In this document: in pieces, positions 40,311 through 50,462 of the stretch
Layout of the letters: every line of letters begins with the position of its first letter
Numbering within the stretch: the stretch's first letter is position 1
Assembly: GCA_024653965.1 (NCBI GenBank)
Contig: JANLGW010000149.1
Location: 42,447-106,446 of the forward strand
From: Rhodospirillales bacterium
Lineage (GTDB): Bacteria > Pseudomonadota > Alphaproteobacteria > Rhodospirillales > Magnetovibrionaceae
Direction of reading: 5' to 3'
Length of the DNA stretch: 64,000 bases
The notes under the pieces: model-generated
Database searches by the model: none
The model's input: only the letters and a program-made list of their open reading frames with translations
What the model was told of the DNA's origin: nothing
Position numbers and translations under genes: made by a program

Positions 40311-40376
40311 TCTAGAGTGTGATCGCAACAGGTTGAGGCATTGTTGCTTCAACCTGTTGCGTGAATCGCCCTAGAT
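40311..40376. repeat. intergenic palindromic repeat, copy 3
   Basis: A roughly 66-bp imperfect palindrome starting TCTAGAGTGTGATCG and ending CTAGA. Its core is GCAACAGGTTGA (40325-40336) inverted as TCAACCTGTTGC (40349-40360). The opening resembles 57949-57977 and, less closely, 15113 and 18801. A second hairpin, CCCAGAAAT...ATTTCTGGG, lies at about 40400-40430. Confidence 0.65.
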
Positions 40377-40449
40377 TCAATATTTTGTGGCCTGCTTATC
40401 CCAGAAATTACGTGTAACGTATTTCTGGGGCAGGACGCTAGGAATGGGC

Positions 40450-40665
40450 ATGGATTTCAAGGATTTGGCTGCGGCCTTTGGTTTAATGCTGGTGATTGAG
40501 GGCTTGCTTTATGCCCTGTTTCCCGATTTCATGCGCCGCGTTATGGCGCAGATGCTGGCGTTGCCGCCCGCGCAGATTCGTAGCGCGGCACTGGCGAGCG
40601 TGGCGTTGGGGGTCTTTGTGGTATGGCTGGCCGTTCGCCTGTTAGGTCAGGAGGCGATGCCTTAA
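40450..40665 (+). CDS. small membrane protein, DUF2065 (YjeT-like)
   Basis: A 71-residue protein with two membrane helices (DLAAAFGLMLVIEGLLYALFP and SAALASVALGVFVVWLAVRLL) and a short loop FMRRVMAQMLALPPAQIR. DUF2065 genes commonly follow hflC, as here. The ATG at 40450 has AGGA 6 bp upstream; the ATG at 40444 is too close to that site. The function is unknown. Confidence 0.82.
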   Translation: MDFKDLAAAFGLMLVIEGLLYALFPDFMRRVMAQMLALPPAQIRSAALASVALGVFVVWLAVRLLGQEAMP

Positions 40666-40823
40666 ATGGCAAAGAGGTCTTAAGAATTGCGAGATTTCGC
40701 CATACTTCCTCCCCATTTGGTGTCTATTAGTGTTAAATGCGTGAATATTTGAAGATATTGGGCTGGGTAAGGTCGGACTGCGAGAATACGTCCATGATGA
40801 GGCGTTTGGAAAGCAAAGAGAAA

Positions 40824-42308
40824 ATGAAGAAGAATAGCATAACGACGTTGGTCAAATCGGCGGCCCTGGCATGGGCCTTGGTATTGACGGCGGCAGTTGT
40901 TTCCCCCGCTGAGGCTAAAACCGCACCGGAAAGTTTCGCCGATTTGGCGGATAAACTGCTGCCGGCGGTGGTCAATATTTCCACCACTCAGGTGATCGAA
41001 AGCCGGGGCGCTCCGGAAATGCCGCAATTCCCTCCGGGTTCGCCATTTGAAGATTTTTTCAAGGATTTTATGGAAAAGAATGCGCCGCAGGGTGATCAGC
41101 CTCAGCGCCGCAAGGCGACGTCTCTGGGTTCCGGCTTCATCATCGATTATCGCAGCAATGGCGATACTTACGTGGTGACCAATAACCACGTCGTTCAGGA
41201 TGCGGACGAGGTTTACGTCATTCTTCATGACGACACACGCATGAAGGCCGATATCGTCGGGCGTGACGCCAAAACCGACTTGGCGGTGCTGAAGGTGCAT
41301 GCCGAGCGTAAGTTGTCTTCGGTTTCGTTTGGCGATTCCACCACTGCCCGGGTGGGCGATTGGGTGGTGGCTATCGGCAACCCGTTTGGTCTGGGCGGAA
41401 CGGTCACGGCAGGCATTATTTCCGCGCGGGGTCGCGACATCAACGCCGGTCCTTATGATGATTTTATTCAGACCGACGCCTCGATCAACCGCGGCAACTC
41501 CGGCGGACCGATGTTCAACATGAACGGTGAAGTCATCGGCATCAATACCGCCATCTTCTCGCCTTCTGGCGGTAGCGTGGGGATCGGCTTTGCCATTCCT
41601 TCCAGCGCCGCTGAGCCGGTGATCAAGCAGTTGATCGATCACGGCCAAGTGTTGCGCGGTTGGTTGGGTGTACACATTCAAGTGGTGACGCCGGCCATCG
41701 CCGAAACTTTAGGCCTGAAAAAAACCGAAGGCGCATTGGTGGCCAGTGTTATCGAAGGCGGCCCGGCCGCCAACGCGGACATTAAACCACGCGACGTCAT
41801 CTTGGAATTCGACGGCAAGCCCGTTACCGAAATGCGTCAATTGCCCCGCATCGTCGCGGCTACGGAAGTAGACCGTGCAGTGGCGGTGAAAGTGTGGCGC
41901 GACGGCAAGATGGTGATGCTTAAAGTCTCCATTGGGAAACTTGACGAAAACGATCAGGTCGCCGAAGGGGAAACCGCTCAACCCAGCGATGCCCCCGAGG
42001 CTGAGCCGATAACGGTTGCCATGCTGGGTCTGGGTGTATCGCCCGTGACGGACGTGTTGCGCGAGCGTTTTGGTCTGACGGATACGGTCGAAGGCGTGGT
42101 GATTACCGATGTCGACGATACCGGTCCGGCGTTTGAGGAAGGCATCCGGCCCGGTGATATCTTGGCGGAAGTAAGCCAAGAAAAAGTGGCGAGCCCCGAC
42201 GATGTCGTGCGTCTGGTCGATGCCGCCAAGAACGCAGGCAAACGTTCGGTGCTGCTGCTTGTGGAAGCTCAAGGCGGGTTCCGGTTTGTGGCGGTTCGCC
42301 TGCGGTAA
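40824..42308 (+). CDS. degP: Do-family serine endopeptidase (DegP/HtrA)
   Basis: A 494-residue periplasmic protease/chaperone. A signal peptide (SAALAWALVLTAAVVSPAEA) is followed by the trypsin-like domain with catalytic H122 (TNNHVVQDA), D152 (AKTDLAVLK) and S226 (NRGNSGGPMF), and two PDZ domains (about residues 255-345 and 395-490). It degrades or holds misfolded envelope proteins, fitting the neighbouring HflKC quality-control genes. The ATG at 40824 gives a typical signal peptide but a weak Shine-Dalgarno; ATGs at 40794 and 40797 are alternatives. Confidence 0.93.
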   Translation: MKKNSITTLVKSAALAWALVLTAAVVSPAEAKTAPESFADLADKLLPAVVNISTTQVIESRGAPEMPQFPPGSPFEDFFKDFMEKNAPQGDQPQRRKATSLGSGFIIDYRSNGDTYVVTNNHVVQDADEVYVILHDDTRMKADIVGRDAKTDLAVLKVHAERKLSSVSFGDSTTARVGDWVVAIGNPFGLGGTVTAGIISARGRDINAGPYDDFIQTDASINRGNSGGPMFNMNGEVIGINTAIFSPSGGSVGIGFAIPSSAAEPVIKQLIDHGQVLRGWLGVHIQVVTPAIAETLGLKKTEGALVASVIEGGPAANADIKPRDVILEFDGKPVTEMRQLPRIVAATEVDRAVAVKVWRDGKMVMLKVSIGKLDENDQVAEGETAQPSDAPEAEPITVAMLGLGVSPVTDVLRERFGLTDTVEGVVITDVDDTGPAFEEGIRPGDILAEVSQEKVASPDDVVRLVDAAKNAGKRSVLLLVEAQGGFRFVAVRLR

Positions 42309-42327
42309 CGTTAAGCCTCTGTGTAAA

Positions 42328-42359
42328 CAAAAGCCCCGCCTTTGTGGCGGGGCTTTTTG
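42328..42359. terminator. bidirectional terminator
   Basis: CAAAAGCCCCGCC/GGCGGGGCTTTTTG stem with a TTTGT loop; T runs follow on both strands. It separates degP from the convergent GGDEF gene. Confidence 0.85.
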
Positions 42360-42383
42360 TTGAGCAAACGATACTGCTGCTTT

Positions 42384-43793
42384 TTACGATGGTTCTTCCG
42401 CTGCCATGACATAAGCGTTTTTACCGCTTTCCTTGACCGCGTACATGGCGGTATCGGCTTGTTTGAGCACCTCTTCGGCATTGAGCCCATGATCGGGATA
42501 CGCGGCGATGCCGATGCTGGCGCCGATATGGGCGTCGTTGCCGTTGAGATCGACCGGTTGCCTTAGGGCATCCAATATTTTTTTGCCGACAGGCAAGGCA
42601 TCATCCGCTTTTTCCAGGTCGGTGAGAATCAAAACGAATTCGTCGCCACCGAAACGTGCAGCCGTGTCCGTTTCGCGGATCGTGGCCGTCAATCGGTTGG
42701 CGACTACGCGCAGCAGCAAGTCCCCCATGTCGTGCCCTAAGGTGTCGTTGATGGGCTTGAAGCCGTCCAGATCGATAAACATAACCGCGCATTTTTTGTT
42801 GTCGCGGTGTGCGCGGTGGATGGCTTTGTTCAGCCGATCCATCAGCAATGAACGGTTGGGCAGATCGGTGAGGCCGTCATGCGATGCCACATGGCGCAGC
42901 ATTTCTTCGGCGCGGCGGCGTTCGGTCACTTCTTCTTGCAGTTCGCGGGTGCGTTCCTCGACCCGCTGCTCCAATGTTTCAATGGAGTGGCGTAACGCCG
43001 TGACCGCGCGGTTGTGGGCGGTAATGTCGCGCACTTCGATCATGCAGCGCATCGTTTTTCCCATTTCCAGGAGGGTGATGCCCATTTCTCCATCGAAGTA
43101 ATTTTGTTTGAGATCGTTTAGGCGCAGTCGGATCAGCATGTTTTCTTCTGCCAATTCGCTGATATCGCCATTGAAAATTTCTTGGTAATCAGGATGGAGG
43201 AATGCGCTGAACGGTTTGCCGACCACTTCGCTTTCGTGGGCGGCTTTCAGCACCAATAAGCCTGCCTGATTGATGTAGCTGATGATGCCGTCGTCTAAAA
43301 CACAGATGAGGTCCAAGGCGCTATGCACCAGTTTGCGAAAGCGCACTTCGCCTTGATGCAAGGCTGCGGACAATTCGACCTGACGGGTGAGGCTTTGGCC
43401 GATGACGACGTAAGCATGCGCGCCGAGTTCAGGGAGCCTTTTGACCTGAATGGCGAGGCTTTCGAGTTTGCCGTTCAGGCATTTGACGTGCATGGGGGTG
43501 GCGTTGGTTTCATCCGCGATGACTGCCAAAATGTCGTCGATGGTCGCGGCAAAATCGTCGCAGATCAGGTTTTGGAACGTTAGGCCGATTAACGCTTCGC
43601 GATTGGCAGCGCCGAGAATGGCGACGCCCGATGTATTGATGTGGCGAATAACGCCGTCGATACAGACGCACACCATGTCTGAAATTGCATTCAGCGTGTC
43701 GGTCATGGCGAATGGCGTCATCTCGCCAATCACACCGTTGCCGTCCGTGGCCGGAACCACAGAGGAACTTGTTGCTTTCATGGCATCGGTCAT
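42384..43793 (-). CDS. PAS-PAS-GGDEF diguanylate cyclase
   Basis: A 469-residue probable cytoplasmic protein: two PAS-like domains (about residues 30-145 and 150-265), a coiled linker, and a C-terminal GGDEF domain with RFGGDEFVLILTDLE, so the catalytic motif is intact. It likely makes cyclic di-GMP from GTP. An I-site RxxD is not obvious upstream of GGDEF, though a residue check is needed. The start is uncertain: ATG 43793 is chosen because the extra 19-24 residues of the longer frames (43850, 43865) have AT-rich, non-coding-like codons. Confidence 0.88.
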   Translation of the reverse strand: MTDAMKATSSSVVPATDGNGVIGEMTPFAMTDTLNAISDMVCVCIDGVIRHINTSGVAILGAANREALIGLTFQNLICDDFAATIDDILAVIADETNATPMHVKCLNGKLESLAIQVKRLPELGAHAYVVIGQSLTRQVELSAALHQGEVRFRKLVHSALDLICVLDDGIISYINQAGLLVLKAAHESEVVGKPFSAFLHPDYQEIFNGDISELAEENMLIRLRLNDLKQNYFDGEMGITLLEMGKTMRCMIEVRDITAHNRAVTALRHSIETLEQRVEERTRELQEEVTERRRAEEMLRHVASHDGLTDLPNRSLLMDRLNKAIHRAHRDNKKCAVMFIDLDGFKPINDTLGHDMGDLLLRVVANRLTATIRETDTAARFGGDEFVLILTDLEKADDALPVGKKILDALRQPVDLNGNDAHIGASIGIAAYPDHGLNAEEVLKQADTAMYAVKESGKNAYVMAAEEPS

Positions 43794-43972
43794 TGCCCTA
43801 AGGGTCCCTGTTTTAGGTCGCACAGCATATTTTTTTTGGTTTTGCGTCATTTTTAGGACCGGCACCCCCGTGTAGCCCTATGACGATAGGGTTGTTGTAG
43901 CGCTTTGTCCCTTCTCAGACAAGGGCATCCATCACGTTTCCGGGGTTATTATCGTTTCAGGGTCGCTAAGAT

Positions 43973-44869
43973 TTAGGTTGCAAACTCATCCAACCGATAG
44001 CCCTGCACGAACAGTGCGCCCGTAAGGTCGGCATAATTAAGCCGCGCGCGGGCGGCTTGGCGGGCGATGGGGTGGGCGTGAAAAGCGATACCTAAGCCTG
44101 CGGCGGTCAGCATTGGCACGTCGTTGGCGCCGTCGCCGATGGCCATGGTGTCGGACATGCCCAAGCCTAACTGTTCGGCGGTGTCGGTCAGCATGTTGAG
44201 CTTGGTGTCTTTGTCGACGATGGGCGGGATCACTTGGCCGGTGAGCTTGCCGTCTTTGATTCCGAGCTGATTGCCGAGCGATGAATCAAAACCGACGCGT
44301 TGGCGCACGCGGTCGGTGAAATAGGAAAACCCGCCCGAGATCAGCGCCGTGACCGCGCCATTGGCGCGCATGGTGGCGATCAGGGCTTCGGCGCCGGGCG
44401 TCAGCTTGATGCCGCTCATGGTCTGGGCCAGAAAACTTTCGTCGAGGCCGCCCAGCATCGCCACGCGTTCGCGCAGGGCCGAGGCGAAATCCAACTCGCC
44501 CTGCATGGCGCGCTGGGTGATGGCGGCAATTTTATCTTTAAGCCCGGCAAAGGCGGCCAATTCATCCAAGGTTTCGCCGGTGACGATGGTGGAATCCATA
44601 TCGGCAATGAGCAGCTTTTTCTTGCGCCGATAGGCGCTTTGCGCGATGACGTCTAGGGCTTGGCCATTCAAAGCTTGGCGCACGCAGGTTTCGACGGCCA
44701 AAAACGACGTGGCAGAAAAGGCGATGTCGACGGCTTGACCGGGGGCCAGCCAATCGGCGGGGGCGGTGTCGACATTGAGCGAGGTCAAGGCGCGCCGCGC
44801 CGCCGAAACCGTGTTATCGTCCAGCACGGTGTTTGCCGGGTTTGCAATTAAGGTGAGAACGTTGTCCAT
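43973..44869 (-). CDS. serB: phosphoserine phosphatase
   Basis: A 298-residue HAD-family enzyme, the last step of serine synthesis. An N-terminal region of about 80 residues (MDNVLTLIANP) precedes the HAD core with the nucleophile motif LIADMDSTIVTGETLDELA, ALISGGFSYFTDRV, and MAIGDGANDVPMLTAAGLG. The start codon shares two bases with the miaA start on the other strand (CATG, 44867-44870), so each leader lies inside the other gene. No good Shine-Dalgarno is visible. Length and N-terminus fit SerB homologues. Confidence 0.93.
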   Translation of the reverse strand: MDNVLTLIANPANTVLDDNTVSAARRALTSLNVDTAPADWLAPGQAVDIAFSATSFLAVETCVRQALNGQALDVIAQSAYRRKKKLLIADMDSTIVTGETLDELAAFAGLKDKIAAITQRAMQGELDFASALRERVAMLGGLDESFLAQTMSGIKLTPGAEALIATMRANGAVTALISGGFSYFTDRVRQRVGFDSSLGNQLGIKDGKLTGQVIPPIVDKDTKLNMLTDTAEQLGLGMSDTMAIGDGANDVPMLTAAGLGIAFHAHPIARQAARARLNYADLTGALFVQGYRLDEFAT

Positions 44870-45848
44870 GCGGGCACAAGACCAATCGCTGCCAAAACAT
44901 AAGAAAGACGGTTCCGTTTTAATCATCGCCGGACCGACCGCCAGCGGCAAGTCGGCAATGGCCATGGACGTGGCGGAGCGTTTCTCTGGCACCGTGATAA
45001 ACGCGGATTCGATGCAGGTCTATAGGGAATTGAGGGTGTTGACGGCTAGGCCGTCCATTCAAGACGAAAATCGCGTACCGCACCGCTTGTTTGGGGTCGT
45101 GGACGGGCGTGAATCGTGCAGCGCAGGCCGTTGGGTGGAGATGGCAAAGGCTGAGATCGAGGCCGCCTGGGGTGAAAACCGTTTGCCCATCATCGTCGGC
45201 GGCACGGGCCTTTATCTGCAGGCCCTAAGCGAAGGCATGAGCCCCATCCCCGATACTCCCGCCTCGGTGCGCGCCCAAGCCCGCGCGCGCTATGATGAAT
45301 TGGGGGCCGAGGCGTTTAAGGACGAAGTGGCCAAGCTGGACCCGGCCAGCGCCGAACGCCTGCCGGTGGGCGATACGCAGCGCCTGCTGCGCGCGTGGGA
45401 AGTGTCGACCTATACCGGGCGGCCTTTTTCCGCCTGGTTGGACGAACCGCGAACCCCGCCATTGCCGGGCGCGCAGTTTGCCACCATCGCCATCGTACCG
45501 CCGCGCGATCGGCTTTATGCCGCGATCGATAAACGGTTTTCCAACATGGTGGCGTCGGGGGTGGTGGATGAGGTGCTGGCGCTTTTGAGCCAAAATATCG
45601 CCCCCGATCTGCCGGTGATGAAGGCCCTGGGTGTGCCTCAATTGGTGGCATTCATCCGTGGTGATATGCGCCTGGAAGACGCCATCGCCGAGGCTCAGCA
45701 GCTCAGCCGCAACTATGCCAAACGTCAACTGACCTGGGTGCGCAATCAGATTCACGCCGATTACGTCCTGTCTGCGCAATATTCGGAAAGCTATCGAGAT
45801 AAAATCTTTTCATTTGTTCATCAGTTTCTGTTGACCGGGGGAGACTGA
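44868..45848 (+). CDS. miaA: tRNA dimethylallyltransferase
   Basis: A 326-residue enzyme that adds a dimethylallyl group to A37 of tRNAs reading U-starting codons. The P-loop IIAGPTASGKSAMA, NADSMQVYREL, and the DxxQ/IVGGTGLYLQAL region are intact, as is SRNYAKRQLTWVRNQ at the C-terminus. The ATG at 44868 overlaps the serB start codon head to head; its Shine-Dalgarno AAGGTGAG lies within serB. It is upstream of ilvB but separated by a GC-rich hairpin. Confidence 0.94.
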   Translation: MRAQDQSLPKHKKDGSVLIIAGPTASGKSAMAMDVAERFSGTVINADSMQVYRELRVLTARPSIQDENRVPHRLFGVVDGRESCSAGRWVEMAKAEIEAAWGENRLPIIVGGTGLYLQALSEGMSPIPDTPASVRAQARARYDELGAEAFKDEVAKLDPASAERLPVGDTQRLLRAWEVSTYTGRPFSAWLDEPRTPPLPGAQFATIAIVPPRDRLYAAIDKRFSNMVASGVVDEVLALLSQNIAPDLPVMKALGVPQLVAFIRGDMRLEDAIAEAQQLSRNYAKRQLTWVRNQIHADYVLSAQYSESYRDKIFSFVHQFLLTGGD

Positions 45849-45874
45849 GCGTCTAGTTTCCCTAGCTTGCGGCT

Positions 45875-45910
45875 GGGTCCGCCCCTTGGGGGCGGCCCTG
45901 TTGCTTTCGG
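45875..45910 (+). terminator. GC-rich hairpin after miaA
   Basis: GGG-CCGCCCC/GGGGCGG-CCC stem with a very short loop, then TGTTGCTTTC. It is a probable terminator for miaA; an attenuator role for ilvB was considered but no leader peptide supports it. Confidence 0.5.
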
Positions 45911-46014
45911 GCGGATTTCAGCCTTTGTGGCGGTGATCGGTCGGATTGAAATAATGAACGTCATGGTAAAAAACGAGGGCGCGCACGCCCCAAGAACGAT
46001 TTTAGAGGACGAAG

Positions 46015-47778
46015 ATGGCTAAAGACCAGATAACCGGTGCCGCAATGGTGATCAAAGCTTTGCAAGATCAAGGCGTTGAGGTTGTGTTTGGCTATCCCGG
46101 CGGCGCTGTGCTCCCCATCTACGACGAAATTTTCAAGCAAAACAAGCTGCGCCATGTGCTGGTGCGCCAAGAAGGCGGCGCGGTGCATGCCGCCGAAGGT
46201 TACGCCCGCTCGACCGGTAAGGTCGGCTGCGTTTTGGTGACGTCCGGCCCAGGGGCGACCAATGCGGTCACCGGCTTGCTGGATGCAATGCTCGATTCCA
46301 TTCCTTTGGTGTGCTTGTGCGGCCAGGTGCCGACGCATTTGATCGGCAACGACGCTTTTCAAGAAGCCGATACCACCGGCATCACGCGCCCCTGCACCAA
46401 ACACAACTATCTGGTCAAATCCATCGAAGACCTGCCGCGCATCATGCATGAGGCCTTTTATGTGGCTTCCAGCGGGCGTCCTGGTCCGGTGGTGATCGAT
46501 CTGCCCAAAGACGTGCAGATGGCGCTGGGTGATTACACCGCGCCGACCAAAGTCACGCACAAAAGTTACAAGCCGCAGGTCAAGGGCGACGTCGCTGCCA
46601 TCAAAGAAGCGGTGAAGATGCTGGCCAAGGCCAAAAAACCGATCATTTACGCGGGTGGCGGCGTGATCAATTCCGGCCCCGGCGCATCTAAGCTGCTTAC
46701 CAACTTCACGCAGATGACGGGATTTCCCATCACCCTGACGCTGATGGGTCTGGGCGCGTACCCGGCGGCGGATAAACAGTATCTGGGCATGTTGGGCATG
46801 CACGGCACCTATGAAGCCAATATGACGATGCACGACTGCGACGTGATGCTGTGCGTGGGCGCGCGTTTTGATGACCGCATTACGGGCCGTTTGGATGCGT
46901 TCAGCCCGAATTCCAAAAAGATCCACATCGACATCGACCCCAGCTCGATCAACAAGAGCGTGCGGGTCGATTTACCAGTCATCGGCGACGTGGCGCACGT
47001 GTTGGAAGATCTGATCAAGGTGTGGAAGTCCACCCAGGCCAAGGTCGATGAGAAAGCCCTGAAATCGTGGTGGAAACAGATCAACGAATGGCGCGCCAAG
47101 GATTGTCTGGCGTACCAAAAAGACGACAAGATCATCAAACCGCAATTGGCCGTGCAGCGCCTTTATGAGCTGACCAAACATCGCAAAGACGTGTACATCA
47201 CCACCGAAGTGGGGCAGCACCAAATGTGGGCGGCGCAGCATTTTCGCTTTGAAAGCCCGAACCACTGGATGACATCCGGCGGTTTAGGCACCATGGGTTA
47301 CGGCTTGCCTTCCGCCATGGGTGTGCAGGTGGCGCATCCGGACGCCTTGGTGGTTGACATTGCGGGTGAAGCCTCGATCTTGATGAACATTCAGGAGTTG
47401 GGCACCATCGCGCAGTATAAATTGCCGGTGAAGGTGTTCATCCTCAACAACCATTACATGGGCATGGTGCGCCAGTGGCAGGAACTGCTGCACGGCTCGC
47501 GTTATTCCGAAAGCTACATGGAAGGCCTGCCGGATTTTGTGAAGCTGGCGGAAAGCTTCGGCCTTAAAGGCTTGCGCGCCACGCATCCGGGTGAGCTTGA
47601 TAGCGCTATTCAGGAAATGCTCGACGCCGATTGCGGTGTGATCTTGGATGTCGCGGTGGCGCCGGAAGAAAACTGCTTCCCGATGATCCCGTCGGGTGCG
47701 GCGCACAATGAAATGATTTTTGGCGCGGACGTGAAGACCGAAGGCGCCATTGCCGAAGACGGCATGGTGTTGGTCTAG
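46015..47778 (+). CDS. ilvB: acetolactate synthase, large catalytic subunit
   Basis: A 587-residue TPP-dependent enzyme that condenses pyruvate with pyruvate or 2-ketobutyrate, the first common step of Val, Leu and Ile synthesis. It has the catalytic Glu region VRQEGGAVHAAEGYAR, the FAD/central domain, and the TPP region VVDIAGEASILMNIQEL with FILNNHYMGMVRQWQ. The GEAS variant of the GDGS motif is usual in alphaproteobacterial homologues as far as I recall. The ATG has GAGGACGA upstream. It is followed by ilvH (21 bp) and ilvC (57 bp). Confidence 0.95.
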   Translation: MAKDQITGAAMVIKALQDQGVEVVFGYPGGAVLPIYDEIFKQNKLRHVLVRQEGGAVHAAEGYARSTGKVGCVLVTSGPGATNAVTGLLDAMLDSIPLVCLCGQVPTHLIGNDAFQEADTTGITRPCTKHNYLVKSIEDLPRIMHEAFYVASSGRPGPVVIDLPKDVQMALGDYTAPTKVTHKSYKPQVKGDVAAIKEAVKMLAKAKKPIIYAGGGVINSGPGASKLLTNFTQMTGFPITLTLMGLGAYPAADKQYLGMLGMHGTYEANMTMHDCDVMLCVGARFDDRITGRLDAFSPNSKKIHIDIDPSSINKSVRVDLPVIGDVAHVLEDLIKVWKSTQAKVDEKALKSWWKQINEWRAKDCLAYQKDDKIIKPQLAVQRLYELTKHRKDVYITTEVGQHQMWAAQHFRFESPNHWMTSGGLGTMGYGLPSAMGVQVAHPDALVVDIAGEASILMNIQELGTIAQYKLPVKVFILNNHYMGMVRQWQELLHGSRYSESYMEGLPDFVKLAESFGLKGLRATHPGELDSAIQEMLDADCGVILDVAVAPEENCFPMIPSGAAHNEMIFGADVKTEGAIAEDGMVLV

Positions 47779-47799
47779 GGCGGGGCGGGAGCATAGAAC

Positions 47800-48348
47800 A
47801 TGAGCAACAGTATTTACGCTTCGAACCCTTATCATGAGGAAGAGCGCCGCCACACCATCTCGGTGATCGTGGATAATGAACCGGGCGTGTTGGCGCGTGT
47901 GATCGGCCTGTTTTCCGGGCGCGGTTATAACATCGAAAGCCTGACCGTGGCGGAAACCCGTCACCGTCAGGGCTTGTCGCGCATCACCATCGTGACGTCG
48001 GGCACGGCTATGATCATCGAACAGATCAAAGCGCAACTGAATCGTCTGGTGCCGGTGCATTCGGTTTCGGATTTGACCATCGAAGGCCCGAGCGTAGAGC
48101 GCGAGTTGGCATTGGTGAAGGTCGATGGCGTGGGCGAACCGCGTGTCGAGTCTTTGCGCATTGCCGATATCTTCCGCGCCCGCGTGGTGGATGCGACCAA
48201 TGAAAGTTTTGTGTTCGAGATTGTCGGCGATACCGGCAAGCTGGATGCGTTTATCGAACTGATGAAGCCGCTGGGCCTAGTGGATATTTCCCGCACCGGT
48301 GTGGTGGCCATCTCCCGCGGGCCGGAAGGCATGTCCGGGCAAGAGTGA
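47800..48348 (+). CDS. ilvH: acetolactate synthase, small regulatory subunit
   Basis: A 182-residue regulatory subunit. An N-terminal ACT domain (HTISVIVDNEPGVLARVIGL, GYNIESLTVAET) binds valine for feedback control, and a C-terminal domain (about residues 85-175) follows. It activates IlvB and makes it valine-sensitive. GGGAG lies upstream of the ATG. Confidence 0.95.
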   Translation: MSNSIYASNPYHEEERRHTISVIVDNEPGVLARVIGLFSGRGYNIESLTVAETRHRQGLSRITIVTSGTAMIIEQIKAQLNRLVPVHSVSDLTIEGPSVERELALVKVDGVGEPRVESLRIADIFRARVVDATNESFVFEIVGDTGKLDAFIELMKPLGLVDISRTGVVAISRGPEGMSGQE

Positions 48349-48402
48349 TTGTGGAAAACCCTCCACCGATTTTGGATAAAACCCCCAAGTAAGGAAATCT
48401 GA

Positions 48403-49425
<1,023 letters not shown>

Positions 49426-49450
49426 GCGTTCTTACGCAGGTTCAACAATG

Positions 49451-49483
49451 AAAGGGCGGGGCCACCAGGCTCCGCCTTTTTTA
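49451..49483. terminator. terminator between ilvC and the CheZ-like gene
   Basis: AAAGGGCGGGGCC/GGCTCCGCCTTTTTT stem with one mismatch and an ACCA loop; six T on the plus side and TTTC on the minus side. Confidence 0.8.
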
Positions 49484-49498
49484 TTCAATCAAACCTGT

Positions 49499-50041
49499 TC
49501 AATCAAACAACGCATCGATATCCGCTTGGCTGACGCTTTCTTCGCCTTTGAGCGCGGGGCCGTCCATGGGCACTTCGCCGTCTTTGCTTTTTTCTGTTGT
49601 GACCGGCAGGGCGGCGATGCTGTCCTTGCCGATGATCACAACCAACGAACTGAGCGTGCCTTCAAGCAGGTTCATGGTGGTGATGATTTTCGAAATGCGC
49701 TGGCCGGTGATGTCTTGGAAGGTACAGGCCTCGAACACGCGGTTGGCGTGGAAGTTAATCTCGTCCAAGTGTTTGGTCTTTTCTTCCGCGCTGATATCAC
49801 CCCTTAAGGCTTCGGCGATCGCCGACGTGGCCTCGGTCGCGGCCATGATGGTGTTGGTGGCGTTTTCGGTAGCCTCGACGATGGCGTGAAGCTGGTCGGC
49901 CACTTTGTTGAAGTGGTCGATCGGTGCGTTGGGGTGCTTAACCGCGGCAATTTCGGTCTTGATGCGTTCCATATACGCATAAAGCTGGACGATTTGACGG
50001 GATAGCTCGTCGTATTGTTTGGCATTGATGTGGTCGGTCAT
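49499..50041 (-). CDS. CheZ-like protein phosphatase (copy 2)
   Basis: A 180-residue helical protein. It has the CheZ catalytic segment ACTFQDITGQRISKII and a C-terminal SQADIDALFD docking-type tail. It is shorter at the N-terminus than copy 1 at 34247-34948 and clearly related to it (FQDITGQR, DIDxLFD and the ENATNTI/EATNNI helix). It lies alone between ilvC and leuA with no chemotaxis neighbours. The physiological target is unknown. Confidence 0.85.
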   Translation of the reverse strand: MTDHINAKQYDELSRQIVQLYAYMERIKTEIAAVKHPNAPIDHFNKVADQLHAIVEATENATNTIMAATEATSAIAEALRGDISAEEKTKHLDEINFHANRVFEACTFQDITGQRISKIITTMNLLEGTLSSLVVIIGKDSIAALPVTTEKSKDGEVPMDGPALKGEESVSQADIDALFD

Positions 50042-50184
50042 GATGATCAGGATAACACAGCTTTTAGTCCCTTGCCCCTAAGGTAATGGCCTTCAAGGTA
50101 ATAGAATAGACACAGCATCAAAACTTGTTGACGCCGGGGGCACAGGCGGGGTTTAATCGAGATACCCGCATATACGGGGCGAAT

Positions 50185-50352
50185 ATGAGTGAAAAGGCGA
50201 GAGAGATGACGGCATTGGCCGCCAAGTTTGAAGCGTTCGACAATTCCTGGGCCATTTTGGGGTTTCAGGCGTTGGCGATGCTGCTCGCCTTGACCACGGC
50301 CCTGCTGCCCAGCCTGACGCTGACCGGGAACCTTCTTCTTAGGTACCCCTGA
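50185..50352 (+). CDS. Leu-rich small ORF upstream of leuA (membrane peptide or leader)
   Basis: A 55-residue frame starting MSEKAREMTALAAKFEAF. Its second half is a hydrophobic helix rich in Leu (AILGFQALAMLLALTTALLP), and it ends NLLLRYP with three consecutive CTT codons, rare in this GC-rich genome. GGGGCG precedes the ATG. It ends 138 bp before leuA. It may be a small membrane protein or a leucine leader peptide for attenuation. No classic terminator/antiterminator pair was found, so neither reading is secure. The rest of 50042-50490 holds the features at 50404-50462. Confidence 0.35.
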   Translation: MSEKAREMTALAAKFEAFDNSWAILGFQALAMLLALTTALLPSLTLTGNLLLRYP

Positions 50353-50403
50353 CACCTGCGGCTTCGATTCAACCGATGGTGTTTAGGGGGTAAGCAAAAC
50401 CGC

Positions 50404-50462
50404 CGCGCGAGCGCGCGAATCCCATGGCGCAACCGCACAACCCCATGGCGCAGCCGCAAAAC
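50404..50462 (+). repeat. hairpin and 21-bp tandem repeat upstream of leuA
   Basis: The palindrome CGCGCGAGCGCGCG (50404-50417) is followed by two 21-bp direct repeats (50421-50441 and 50442-50462) beginning CCCATGGCGCA and matching at 19 of 21 positions. leuA starts 28 bp later. A role in leuA control is possible but unsupported. Confidence 0.6.

Noticed and set aside
42384..43865. Longest frame of the GGDEF gene as the true start
   Set aside because: The extra residues use AT-rich codons unlike the rest and have no ribosome-binding site; kept as an alternative only.
45954..46022. 22-codon frame overlapping the ilvB start, possible attenuator leader
   Set aside because: It has no run of Val, Leu or Ile codons, and no terminator lies between it and ilvB.
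46015..47778. GEAS in place of GDGS in the TPP motif of IlvB as a sign of lost function
   Set aside because: The rest of the motif is intact and this variant is, to my knowledge, normal in alphaproteobacterial homologues.
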